DNA of 12,890 nt, taken from the NCBI GenBank assembly GCA_018896875.1, contig JAHILT010000031.1:1-12890 (forward strand), in the 5' to 3' direction. A program made the position numbers and the translations under genes. The stretch comes from Patescibacteria group bacterium. GTDB taxonomy: Bacteria; Patescibacteriota; Minisyncoccia; UBA6257; 02-FULL-45-10c. Under the pieces are notes generated by a model. That model did not search any database, was not told the origin of the DNA, and saw only the letters and a list, made by a program, of their open reading frames with translations. Of this stretch, positions 6,913-12,245 are shown in pieces; position 1 is the first letter of the stretch; the number at the start of each line of letters is the position of its first letter.

Positions 6913-8376
6913 ATGACTAAAAAAATAAATCCCCCACATAATTTATGTGGCGGGATAAATACTCATGAAGGAGTTTTTTGGTTTTGCCTATCTTTCTTAT
7001 TAGGCATTTTTTTATTTTTTATCTTTAATCAAAATCTTTATTTAGTTTTATTAATTATTCTTTTGATTTTTTCTTATTTTCTTCTTATACGTAGAAATAC
7101 TTTTGCTTTGTTCATTTTAATCGCAATTTTAGGCGTTGTTTATTATCAATTTTTTTCTTATGCTCAGCTTGAAAACATAAACATTCCTTTTGGAACAGAG
7201 GGAAATTTTGTAGGCGTTGTTAAAAATGTTAAAAGCTTTGATAAATATCAACAATTAGAAGTTGATTTAATCAATATTCACAAAGGCAAAGTAAGTTTAA
7301 ATATCAATCTTTACCCTCAATTTGAATATGGCGATTTAATTAAATTCCAAGGAGCGATAAATAAATTTCCCGAAAAATATAGTAATTATTTTTTAAGCCG
7401 GGGAGTTTTTGGACAAGCTTCTTTTTTAAACATTGAATTAATAGAAAAAAATAAAGGTAATTTTATAAAATCCAAATTAGTTAATTTTAAGGAGAAGATA
7501 AAAACTATTTTTAAGACTAGTATCCCTAAAAAACAAGCAGCGTTTTTATCTGGCATTACAATTGGTAGTAGAGAAGATTTCTCAAAAGAATTTGAAGAAA
7601 AGATGTCGCTGAGTGGGACAACTCATTTAATGGCTCTTTCTGGATACAATATTTCTATTATTGCTTGGTCTGTAGGTTTATTATTGGCTTCATTTTTTAG
7701 TACAGCAGTTTCTTTTTATCTTAGTATTTCAGTAATTATTTTGTTTGTAATGATGGCCGGAGCAGAGGCTTCTATCGTGAGAGCCGCTATTATGGGTATC
7801 ATTCTTCTTTTGTCTACCCAAACAGAAAGAATATTTAATCCTCGCAATGCTATCGTTGTGTCTGCTTTTATTATGGTTTTATTTAATCCTAGGGTTTTAC
7901 TTTTTGACATTGGATTTCAACTTTCCTTCGCTGCTCTTTTAGGAATTGTTTATTTATCTCCGGTTTTTAAAAAATTATTTAAAATTCAATCACCAGGATT
8001 TTTATCATGGAAAGAAAATATGGTTATTACTGCGTCGGCTCAAATTATGGCTTTACCAATTCTATTGTCTAGTTTTGGAACTTTTTCCTTGGGCTCTATA
8101 TTGGCTAATATTTTGATATTAGGGGTGATTCCATTTACAATGGCTATTGGATTTATTATGGCTGGCGTTGGATTATTCTCTGTTTTTTTGGCTAAAATTT
8201 TGGGCGGATTAGTAAGTGTTTTAATTTCTTATGAATTTTTTATTATAGATATTTTTTCTAAATTCACTCTGTTGCTAAAAACGCAAAACATTACTTTAAC
8301 TTTTTGTGTAATTTACTATTCTCTTATTCTTATTTTTATTTTATTTTTCAATAAACGAAACAAAAATAGTAGTTAG
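6913..8376 (+). CDS. comEC: ComEC/Rec2 competence channel, membrane part
   Basis: A 487-residue polytopic protein equal to the N-terminal and channel portions of ComEC, which moves transforming DNA across the cytoplasmic membrane. Three hydrophobic helices (about 21-80) precede an OB-like DUF4131 region (about 95-175). The Competence domain carries GITIGSRED (214-222) and HLMALSGYNISII (238-250), both diagnostic. The C terminus ends in helices; the beta-lactamase-like domain of full ComEC is encoded separately downstream. The first 19 residues are odd: codons 6-16 (6928-6960) are a palindromic repeat, yet the frame stays open and no later Met gives a plausible start. The stop codon TAG is also the first unit of a TAGCCAC tandem repeat. 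No Shine-Dalgarno is seen before ATG 6913. Confidence 0.93.
   Translation: MTKKINPPHNLCGGINTHEGVFWFCLSFLLGIFLFFIFNQNLYLVLLIILLIFSYFLLIRRNTFALFILIAILGVVYYQFFSYAQLENINIPFGTEGNFVGVVKNVKSFDKYQQLEVDLINIHKGKVSLNINLYPQFEYGDLIKFQGAINKFPEKYSNYFLSRGVFGQASFLNIELIEKNKGNFIKSKLVNFKEKIKTIFKTSIPKKQAAFLSGITIGSREDFSKEFEEKMSLSGTTHLMALSGYNISIIAWSVGLLLASFFSTAVSFYLSISVIILFVMMAGAEASIVRAAIMGIILLLSTQTERIFNPRNAIVVSAFIMVLFNPRVLLFDIGFQLSFAALLGIVYLSPVFKKLFKIQSPGFLSWKENMVITASAQIMALPILLSSFGTFSLGSILANILILGVIPFTMAIGFIMAGVGLFSVFLAKILGGLVSVLISYEFFIIDIFSKFTLLLKTQNITLTFCVIYYSLILIFILFFNKRNKNSS
6929..6956. repeat. Palindromic repeat inside the 5' end of comEC
   Basis: ATCCCCCACATAA (6929-6941) and TTATGTGGCGGGAT (6943-6956) are complementary except for one bulged base, separated by a single T. 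The left arm matches the GIY-YIG flanking arm ATCCCACACATAA at 12 of 13 positions. A 6-bp direct repeat, ATAAAT, occurs at 6925-6930 and 6955-6960 and could be a target duplication. The element is read through in frame and contributes residues near PPHNLCGG of the protein. Confidence 0.75.
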
Positions 8377-8390
8377 CCACTAGCCACTAG
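8374..8390. repeat. TAGCCAC tandem repeat at comEC stop codon
   Basis: TAGCCACTAGCCACTAG is two 7-bp units plus three bases. The first TAG is the stop codon of the ComEC channel gene. The remaining gap to 8457 is T/C-rich and shows nothing else clear. Confidence 0.55.
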
Positions 8391-8457
8391 TCTTTCTTCC
8401 TTAGCCCCTCTTATTTCTTTTCTCCGCTTATCAATAAATTTAAACTAATTTCCTATA

Positions 8458-9324
8458 ATGCAAAATAATTTTAAATTTCTTAAAATCACACTTTTATTTT
8501 TGATAGCACTTAATTTAATTATTTGGTGTTTTGTCTTGTTTCCGTCTTATTTATCTACTCCCGAATTTTATTTTTTAAAAATTGGACAAGGAGACAGTTC
8601 TTTGGTTCTTTTACCAGGGAAAAGCGGTAATTATGTAAAGTTTTTGATTGATGGCGGACCTATTGGCGGAAATCTTCAGCTTAATTTAGAAAAAATTTTA
8701 GGAGCAAATAGATATATTGATTTAGTTATTGTATCTCATCCGCATATTGATCATTTTGGCGGATTAATAAAAATACTTAAAAATTATAAGGTTGGAGCTG
8801 TTTTGTACAATGGAGAAGATATAGATAGTGAAAATTGGAAAGAGTTTGATAGGATTATTCTTGAAAAGAATATTCCTAAAATTATTCTTTACAAGAAAGA
8901 TAAAATTATTTATTCGGAATCATATTTGAATATTGTTAATTCGACGAGCTCTATTTATGGCAATATAGATGACTCTAGTTTGGTGTTTTTATTGGAAAGC
9001 GAAGGAGTAAGAACTCTTTTCACGGGGGACATTGGATTTTCTGCAGAAAAAGCATTGGTTAATTCATCAGAAGATATTACAGCTGATATTTTAAAAGTTC
9101 CTCATCATGGTTCTAAATTTTCTTCTAGTTTAGAATTTTTAAAAAAAGTAAAACCAAAAATTTCAGTTATTGAGGTTGGGAAAAATAATTATGGACATCC
9201 AGCCAATGAAACGCTTAAAAGATTAGCAGATGTTGGTTCTCAAATTCTTTTGACCAGAGAAGACGGAATTATAAAAATAATAAATAATAATAATGAATTA
9301 AAAATTTATACTATTGATATTTAA
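8458..9324 (+). CDS. ComEC-type metallo-beta-lactamase domain protein
   Basis: A 288-residue protein matching the C-terminal metallo-beta-lactamase domain of ComEC, here a separate gene. A single N-terminal helix (about 9-28) anchors or exports it, then FLKIGQGDSSLV (39-50) opens the domain. Metal-binding landmarks are SHPHIDH (93-99), TGD (189-191), VPHHGSKFS (214-222) and GHP (246-248), all intact. In ComEC this domain is thought to degrade the non-transforming strand; here it probably works with the channel encoded 81 bases upstream. TATAAT at 8454-8459 overlaps the ATG and so cannot be a leaderless promoter of this gene. The pairing with the channel gene makes the function likely, but an independent extracellular nuclease is possible. 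Confidence 0.9.
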   Translation: MQNNFKFLKITLLFLIALNLIIWCFVLFPSYLSTPEFYFLKIGQGDSSLVLLPGKSGNYVKFLIDGGPIGGNLQLNLEKILGANRYIDLVIVSHPHIDHFGGLIKILKNYKVGAVLYNGEDIDSENWKEFDRIILEKNIPKIILYKKDKIIYSESYLNIVNSTSSIYGNIDDSSLVFLLESEGVRTLFTGDIGFSAEKALVNSSEDITADILKVPHHGSKFSSSLEFLKKVKPKISVIEVGKNNYGHPANETLKRLADVGSQILLTREDGIIKIINNNNELKIYTIDI

Positions 9325-9330
9325 ATTTTA

Positions 9331-9339
9331 TGTTATTAT
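9331..9339 (+). promoter_or_regulatory. Extended -10 promoter before ndk
   Basis: TGTTATTAT fits TGnTATAAT with one mismatch and ends 9 bases before the ndk ATG at 9349. A start at the usual distance would be at or very near the ATG, again suggesting a leaderless mRNA. No Shine-Dalgarno is visible. Confidence 0.45.
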
Positions 9340-9348
9340 AAACAAATT

Positions 9349-9939
9349 ATGAAATTACAAAAAGAAAAAACTTTGGTTTTATTAAAACCAGACACAGTTC
9401 AAAGAAATTTAATAGGGGAAATTATTAGCCGTTTTGAAAAAATTGGTTTGAAAATAATTGCTATGAAATTTGTAATTCCTAGCAAAGAGGAAGCATATAA
9501 ACATTATGTTAAGAATGAAGAAGAAATTACAGCGTTAGGAAATCGATCCATAGAAAGCAAAAAGAAATCTGGGATTGAAAGTAATGAAAATCCTAAAGTT
9601 TTAGGGCAACAAATTATAGATAGATTAGTAAGATTTTTGTCTTCTGGGCCAGTTGTAGCTTTAGTACTTGAAGGGAATAGGGCCATTAGTATTACTAGAA
9701 AGTTAGTTGGCTCTACTGAACCCTTACAATCGGCAGTAGGAACGATTAGAGGGGATTATACTGTAGATTCTTATGCTTTAGCTGATAATGACGATAGAGC
9801 CGTAAGAAACTTAATCCACGCTTCTTCTAGTGAGTTTGATTCAGATTATGAAATAAATATTTGGTTTAAAGAAGATGAGATTTATACTTATAATAACGTT
9901 AGAGATAAGATACTTTATGACAAGAGCCTAACTTGCTAA
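9349..9939 (+). CDS. ndk: Nucleoside diphosphate kinase, long form
   Basis: A 196-residue cytoplasmic enzyme that transfers phosphate from ATP to NDPs through a phosphohistidine. Landmarks are LLKPDTVQR (11-19), SGPVVALVLEG (99-109), GTIRGDYTVD (131-140), and the active-site His157 in NLIHASSS. The usual Asp of HxSDS is Ser here. The enzyme is far longer than the usual 135-155 residues: an insert of about 28 residues (roughly 57-90) lies between the HY segment and SGPVV, and a C-terminal extension follows. Its last codons, encoding SLTC, and the TAA lie in the left arm of an 18-bp perfect inverted repeat, so the tail appears to be repeat-derived. The assignment is firm; whether the Ser replacement affects activity is unknown. 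Confidence 0.93.
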   Translation: MKLQKEKTLVLLKPDTVQRNLIGEIISRFEKIGLKIIAMKFVIPSKEEAYKHYVKNEEEITALGNRSIESKKKSGIESNENPKVLGQQIIDRLVRFLSSGPVVALVLEGNRAISITRKLVGSTEPLQSAVGTIRGDYTVDSYALADNDDRAVRNLIHASSSEFDSDYEINIWFKEDEIYTYNNVRDKILYDKSLTC

Positions 9940-10028
9940 TAATTCCTAAACTGCGATTTCCTCCTCGCTCCTTGTTCTAAATAAAATTTACAAGTATCGC
10001 GTTGGAAAATATTAGCAAGTTAGGCTCT
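9923..10028. repeat. 18-bp perfect inverted repeat at the 3' end of ndk, attC-like
   Basis: AGAGCCTAACTTGCTAAT (9923-9940) and its exact complement (10011-10028) are separated by 70 bases. The pairing continues imperfectly inward: TTCC with GGAA, AAC with GTT and GCGAT with ATCGC, with extrahelical bases between. The outer core reads GCCTAAC (9926-9932) and GTTAGGC (10019-10025), which fit the RYYYAAC and GTTRRRY core sites of integron attC. The total span is 100 bases, within attC range. Against attC, the region between boxes is fully paired rather than unpaired, and no integron integrase is present. It includes the ndk stop codon. Confidence 0.6.
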
Positions 10029-10090
10029 AATTTGGACAATATAAACGAGTAAAAGATATTAACAGTTTGAAGGATAAGATTTTTTAAATA

Positions 10091-10099
10091 TGTTATAAT
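10091..10099 (+). promoter_or_regulatory. Extended -10 promoter for the structured RNA
   Basis: TGTTATAAT is a perfect TGnTATAAT box. TTGAAG at 10067-10072 is 21 bases upstream, too far for a standard -35, which extended -10 promoters can lack. Expected transcription start is near 10105-10107, exactly at the 5' hairpin of the RNA below. Confidence 0.65.
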
Positions 10100-10104
10100 G
10101 AAAT

Positions 10105-10247
10105 TAACCTTGAAAGAGGTTAAGAAAACTCCGTTATCCCCCAGATTAATCTTTTATTTCAGGGAGGACAAAATCGTTTGTTGCTGTGGCAATAAACTAA
10201 GTCCACCCACTTTAATTTAAAATCATGGGTAGAAAACGGAGTTTTTT
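10105..10247 (+). ncRNA. Candidate structured small RNA, family unknown
   Basis: A non-coding stretch of about 143 bases with nested complementarity. A 5' hairpin pairs TTAACCT (10104-10110) with AGGTTAA (10117-10123). An 11-bp closing stem pairs AAAACTCCGTT (10125-10135) with AACGGAGTTTT (10235-10245), followed by a run of six T, so the 3' end looks like an intrinsic terminator. Inside, GGG-A-GGAC (10162-10169) pairs with GTCC-A-CCC (10201-10208) around one A-A mismatch, and GTTTGTTGC (10176-10184) pairs with GCAATAAAC (10189-10197) around a TGTG loop with one G-U. The rod shape with a central open region recalls 6S RNA, but I see no diagnostic 6S sequence. It could instead be an attenuator or riboswitch for the next gene, although that gene appears to have its own promoter. 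Confidence 0.6.
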
Positions 10248-10256
10248 GTTGCTCTA

Positions 10257-10285
10257 TTGACTTTTAAGAGTGAATATGATATTTT
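10257..10285 (+). promoter_or_regulatory. Promoter for the small basic protein gene
   Basis: TTGACT (10257-10262, five of six to consensus) and TATTTT (10280-10285, four of six) are spaced by 17 bases. Transcription would start near 10292, giving a leader of about 37 bases that contains the Shine-Dalgarno. The -10 is weak, so read-through from the RNA promoter upstream is also possible. Confidence 0.45.
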
Positions 10286-10316
10286 AATCACTTAACGTTG
10301 TACTTTTAAAATCAAA

Positions 10317-10324
10317 AGGAGGAA
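10317..10324 (+). promoter_or_regulatory. Strong Shine-Dalgarno of the small basic protein gene
   Basis: AGGAGGAA ends 4 bases before the ATG at 10329 and is the only strong Shine-Dalgarno in the window. The complementary TTCCTCCT occurs at the 3' end of the same gene (10631-10638), so the two could pair over 8 bp in the mRNA. Confidence 0.75.
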
Positions 10325-10328
10325 GTTA

Positions 10329-10640
10329 ATGATAGAACAAAAACAGGCTAAAAACAGGCGTAAAGTTTTGTGTAGAACAACAATGGTAATATTCAGTAAC
10401 ACCGACAGAAAGGATTTCGTTCTTTGGAATTCTCGTATTCGTCAAGCACTTGTAAAACTTCGACAAGACAGATTGAATTCGTGCAACATTCCTACTGCTC
10501 CGTTACTAATGCCGAATGTCATAGTGGTTCTTGAATTGCGTCGAATTTTTCGATTGCGTAGAACTGTTAACGTGGAGTTTGATAGACTTGATGGAATGGT
10601 AAGAATTGTTTCAGCAAAGAATTTTAAACATTCCTCCTAA
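10329..10640 (+). CDS. Small highly basic protein of unknown function
   Basis: A 103-residue protein I do not recognise. It is strongly basic, with about 22 Arg/Lys against about 8 Asp/Glu, and Arg is concentrated in NRRK (9-12), ELRRIFRLRRT (69-79) and scattered positions, suggesting nucleic-acid or ribosome binding. There is no signal peptide or clear membrane helix. It is an oddity in its setting: a strong Shine-Dalgarno, an apparent own promoter, a perfect terminator after it, and visibly higher GC and more CGT/CGA arginine codons than its neighbours. Both flanks are non-coding, so it forms a one-gene unit. Its position directly after the candidate RNA makes a functional link plausible but unproven. 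Coding status is supported by the Shine-Dalgarno and open frame. Confidence 0.7.
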   Translation: MIEQKQAKNRRKVLCRTTMVIFSNTDRKDFVLWNSRIRQALVKLRQDRLNSCNIPTAPLLMPNVIVVLELRRIFRLRRTVNVEFDRLDGMVRIVSAKNFKHSS

Positions 10641-10647
10641 TAGTAAC

Positions 10648-10682
10648 AAAGCCTCTTTCGGATTTTTCCGAAAGAGGCTTTT
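10648..10682. terminator. Strong intrinsic terminator, probably bidirectional
   Basis: A perfect 15-bp stem, AAAGCCTCTTTCGGA (10648-10662) with its complement (10667-10681), closes a TTTT loop. A-rich and T-rich tails on both sides allow termination in either direction. It ends the small basic protein unit and insulates the trehalose synthase gene. Confidence 0.92.
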
Positions 10683-10696
10683 ATATTTATGTTTAT

Positions 10697-10716
10697 TATT
10701 GTAATATTTTACAATA
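10697..10716. promoter_or_regulatory. Palindromic operator-like site at treT start
   Basis: TATTGTAA-TATT-TTACAATA is a perfect dyad with 8-bp arms and a 4-bp centre. Its last base is the A of the ATG at 10716. The site includes TAATAT, a possible -10 box, so a bound regulator would block transcription of the trehalose synthase gene. No regulator gene is adjacent. Confidence 0.5.
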
Positions 10717-11942
10717 TGCACAATATTTCACTTAAAGATTATGCGAAGGTGGTAGGCGAAGAAAAAATTAATGAGATTTATCAAGCGGCAAAACCATTAG
10801 AAGGGAAAAGTATTATTCATATGAACTCCACTTATAATGGAGGAGGCGTAGCAGAAATGCTTAATACGCTTATTCTTTTGTTTAATGATATAGGAATATC
10901 ATGCGGATGGAGGTTACTTAAAGGTACGCCTTCTTTTTTTAATATTACGAAATCATTTCATAATATGCTTCAAGGGGATCCAATGGATTTAGAAGAAGAT
11001 CAGAAAACATTATATGAAAGCGTAGTTTATAATAATTCTATTTTTAATCATTGGGATAAACATGATGTCGTTATTGTTCATGATCCTCAGCCCTTGCCAA
11101 GTATTCGTTTTTTTAAAAAAGGACAAAATCAGCCTTGGATTTGGCGTTGTCATATTGATATCACAAAACCTAATCAACGGGCATGGGAGTATCTTAAGCA
11201 ATTTATTTCTGAATATGATGAAATAATTGTTTCTGATGAAAAATATTTTAAAAAAGACATAGATGCTCCTCAAACAATCATCCATCCATCTATTGATCCT
11301 CTTAATGATAAAAATAGAGATTTATCAGACGAAGAAACACGAAAACTTCTTTCTGAAATGAATATTCCTACAGGCAAGCCAATTATATCTCAAGTATCAC
11401 GTTACGATATATGGAAGGATCCTATTGGCGTATTAGAAGTTTTTAAAAAAATAAAAAAAGAAGTTGATTGTCATTTGGTATTATTAGGAAATGTAGCCGA
11501 TGATGATCCAGAATCTATCACTATTTATGAACAAGTGGCTGAAAGAGCAAAGAATATGACTGACGTACAACTTATTGTAAATGTTAAAAACAATGACCTT
11601 GCGGTAAATGCTCTCCAAAAAGCATCAGCAGTGGTACTTCAAAAATCTACAAAAGAAGGATTTGCCTTGACCGTAAGCGAGGCATTATGGAAAAGAACTC
11701 CCGTGATTGCCTCTAGGGTTGGCGGCATTCCCTTGCAAATAATTGAAGGTAAAAATGGATTTTTAATTGACGATGCCTATGATTACGATGAGTTTGCTAA
11801 AAAGGCTATTTATTTATTAGAGAACAAAGAGGAGGCAAAAGCTATGGGAGAATTTGGAAGAGAGTATGTAAGAGAAAATTTCTTAGTAACACGACATCTT
11901 TTGGATTATATAGTTCTTTTGAAAAGAGTGTTAAAATTATAA
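10716..11942 (+). CDS. treT: TreT-type trehalose synthase (GT4 glycosyltransferase)
   Basis: A cytoplasmic GT-B glycosyltransferase of family GT4, closest to trehalose glycosyltransferring synthase (TreT), which joins NDP-glucose and glucose into trehalose; the related trehalose phosphorylases are an alternative. I chose the start at 10716 (MHNISLKDY, 408 residues) because the ATG at 10689 adds a hydrophobic stretch and lies against the terminator. Landmarks, numbered from 10716, are NSTYNGGGVAEML (about 37-49), HDPQPLP (122-128), WRCHID (143-148), SRYDIWKDP (228-236), LLGNVADDDPE (256-266) and the EX7E motif E-GFALTVSE (314-322). These fit TreT closely. A palindromic site sits on the start. 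The GIY-YIG gene follows after 32 bases. Trehalose as compatible solute or reserve is inferred. Confidence 0.85.
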   Translation: MHNISLKDYAKVVGEEKINEIYQAAKPLEGKSIIHMNSTYNGGGVAEMLNTLILLFNDIGISCGWRLLKGTPSFFNITKSFHNMLQGDPMDLEEDQKTLYESVVYNNSIFNHWDKHDVVIVHDPQPLPSIRFFKKGQNQPWIWRCHIDITKPNQRAWEYLKQFISEYDEIIVSDEKYFKKDIDAPQTIIHPSIDPLNDKNRDLSDEETRKLLSEMNIPTGKPIISQVSRYDIWKDPIGVLEVFKKIKKEVDCHLVLLGNVADDDPESITIYEQVAERAKNMTDVQLIVNVKNNDLAVNALQKASAVVLQKSTKEGFALTVSEALWKRTPVIASRVGGIPLQIIEGKNGFLIDDAYDYDEFAKKAIYLLENKEEAKAMGEFGREYVRENFLVTRHLLDYIVLLKRVLKL

Positions 11943-11950
11943 GGAACTTG

Positions 11951-11969
11951 TCCCACACATAACTTACAC
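11951..11969. repeat. Left inverted repeat of the GIY-YIG unit
   Basis: TCCCACACATAACTTACAC, located 5 bases before the nuclease start codon. It is the exact complement of the right arm at 12227-12245. Confidence 0.85.
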
Positions 11970-11974
11970 TGATT

Positions 11975-12232
11975 ATGTATTGCGTTTATTTATTACAATC
12001 ATTAAAAAACAAGAATTTATATGTGGGTTGTACATCTGATTTAAAAAAGAGATTATTAATACATAATCAAGGAAAGTCATATCATACTAAAAAATATATG
12101 CCGTGGAAATTAATATATTGCGAAACTTATATTTCGGAAAAAGATGCTTATAGTCGTGAGCAATCATTAAAATTACATGCCCAAGGATTACGTCGCCTTA
12201 AAGAAAGACTTAGTAATTCGTTGGCCGTGTAA
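11975..12232 (+). CDS. Single-domain GIY-YIG endonuclease (URI/YhbQ-like)
   Basis: An 85-residue protein made only of a GIY-YIG nuclease domain, of the small COG2827 type that occurs in many copies in some genomes. The motif reads CVYLL (3-7) for GIY and LYVGCT (15-20) for YIG. Arg26 in KKRLLIHN, His30, and Glu62 in SREQSLK fill the conserved catalytic positions, so it looks active. It has no DNA-binding domain, so target recognition would need the domain itself or a partner. It sits between treT and trpS within a perfect 19-bp inverted repeat, and its stop codon is part of the right arm. Possible roles are homing-type cutting, repeat maintenance or DNA repair; the flanking repeat favours a selfish or repeat-linked role, but this is inference. 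Confidence 0.9.
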   Translation: MYCVYLLQSLKNKNLYVGCTSDLKKRLLIHNQGKSYHTKKYMPWKLIYCETYISEKDAYSREQSLKLHAQGLRRLKERLSNSLAV

Positions 12233-12245
12233 GTTATGTGTGGGA
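12227..12245. repeat. Right inverted repeat of the GIY-YIG unit
   Basis: GTGTAAGTTATGTGTGGGA holds the final Val codon and TAA of the nuclease gene and runs to the A of the trpS ATG at 12245. It also supplies an alternative in-frame trpS start at 12236. Confidence 0.85.

Larger units (their letters stand above)
11951..12245. mobile_element. Candidate GIY-YIG element bounded by 19-bp inverted repeats
   Basis: TCCCACACATAACTTACAC (11951-11969) and its exact reverse complement (12227-12245) bracket a 295-bp unit holding only the GIY-YIG gene. The left arm ends 5 bases before the start codon; the right arm contains the last codon and stop codon of the nuclease and continues to the start of trpS. 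No target duplication is evident. Calling it mobile is inference from the architecture and from related sites at 2062-2078 and 6929-6956. Confidence 0.55.

Noticed and set aside
10225..10260. Eleven-codon frame starting ATGGGTAGAAAACGG
   Set aside because: It lies in the 3' stem of the candidate RNA, has no ribosome site, and its sequence is explained by base pairing.
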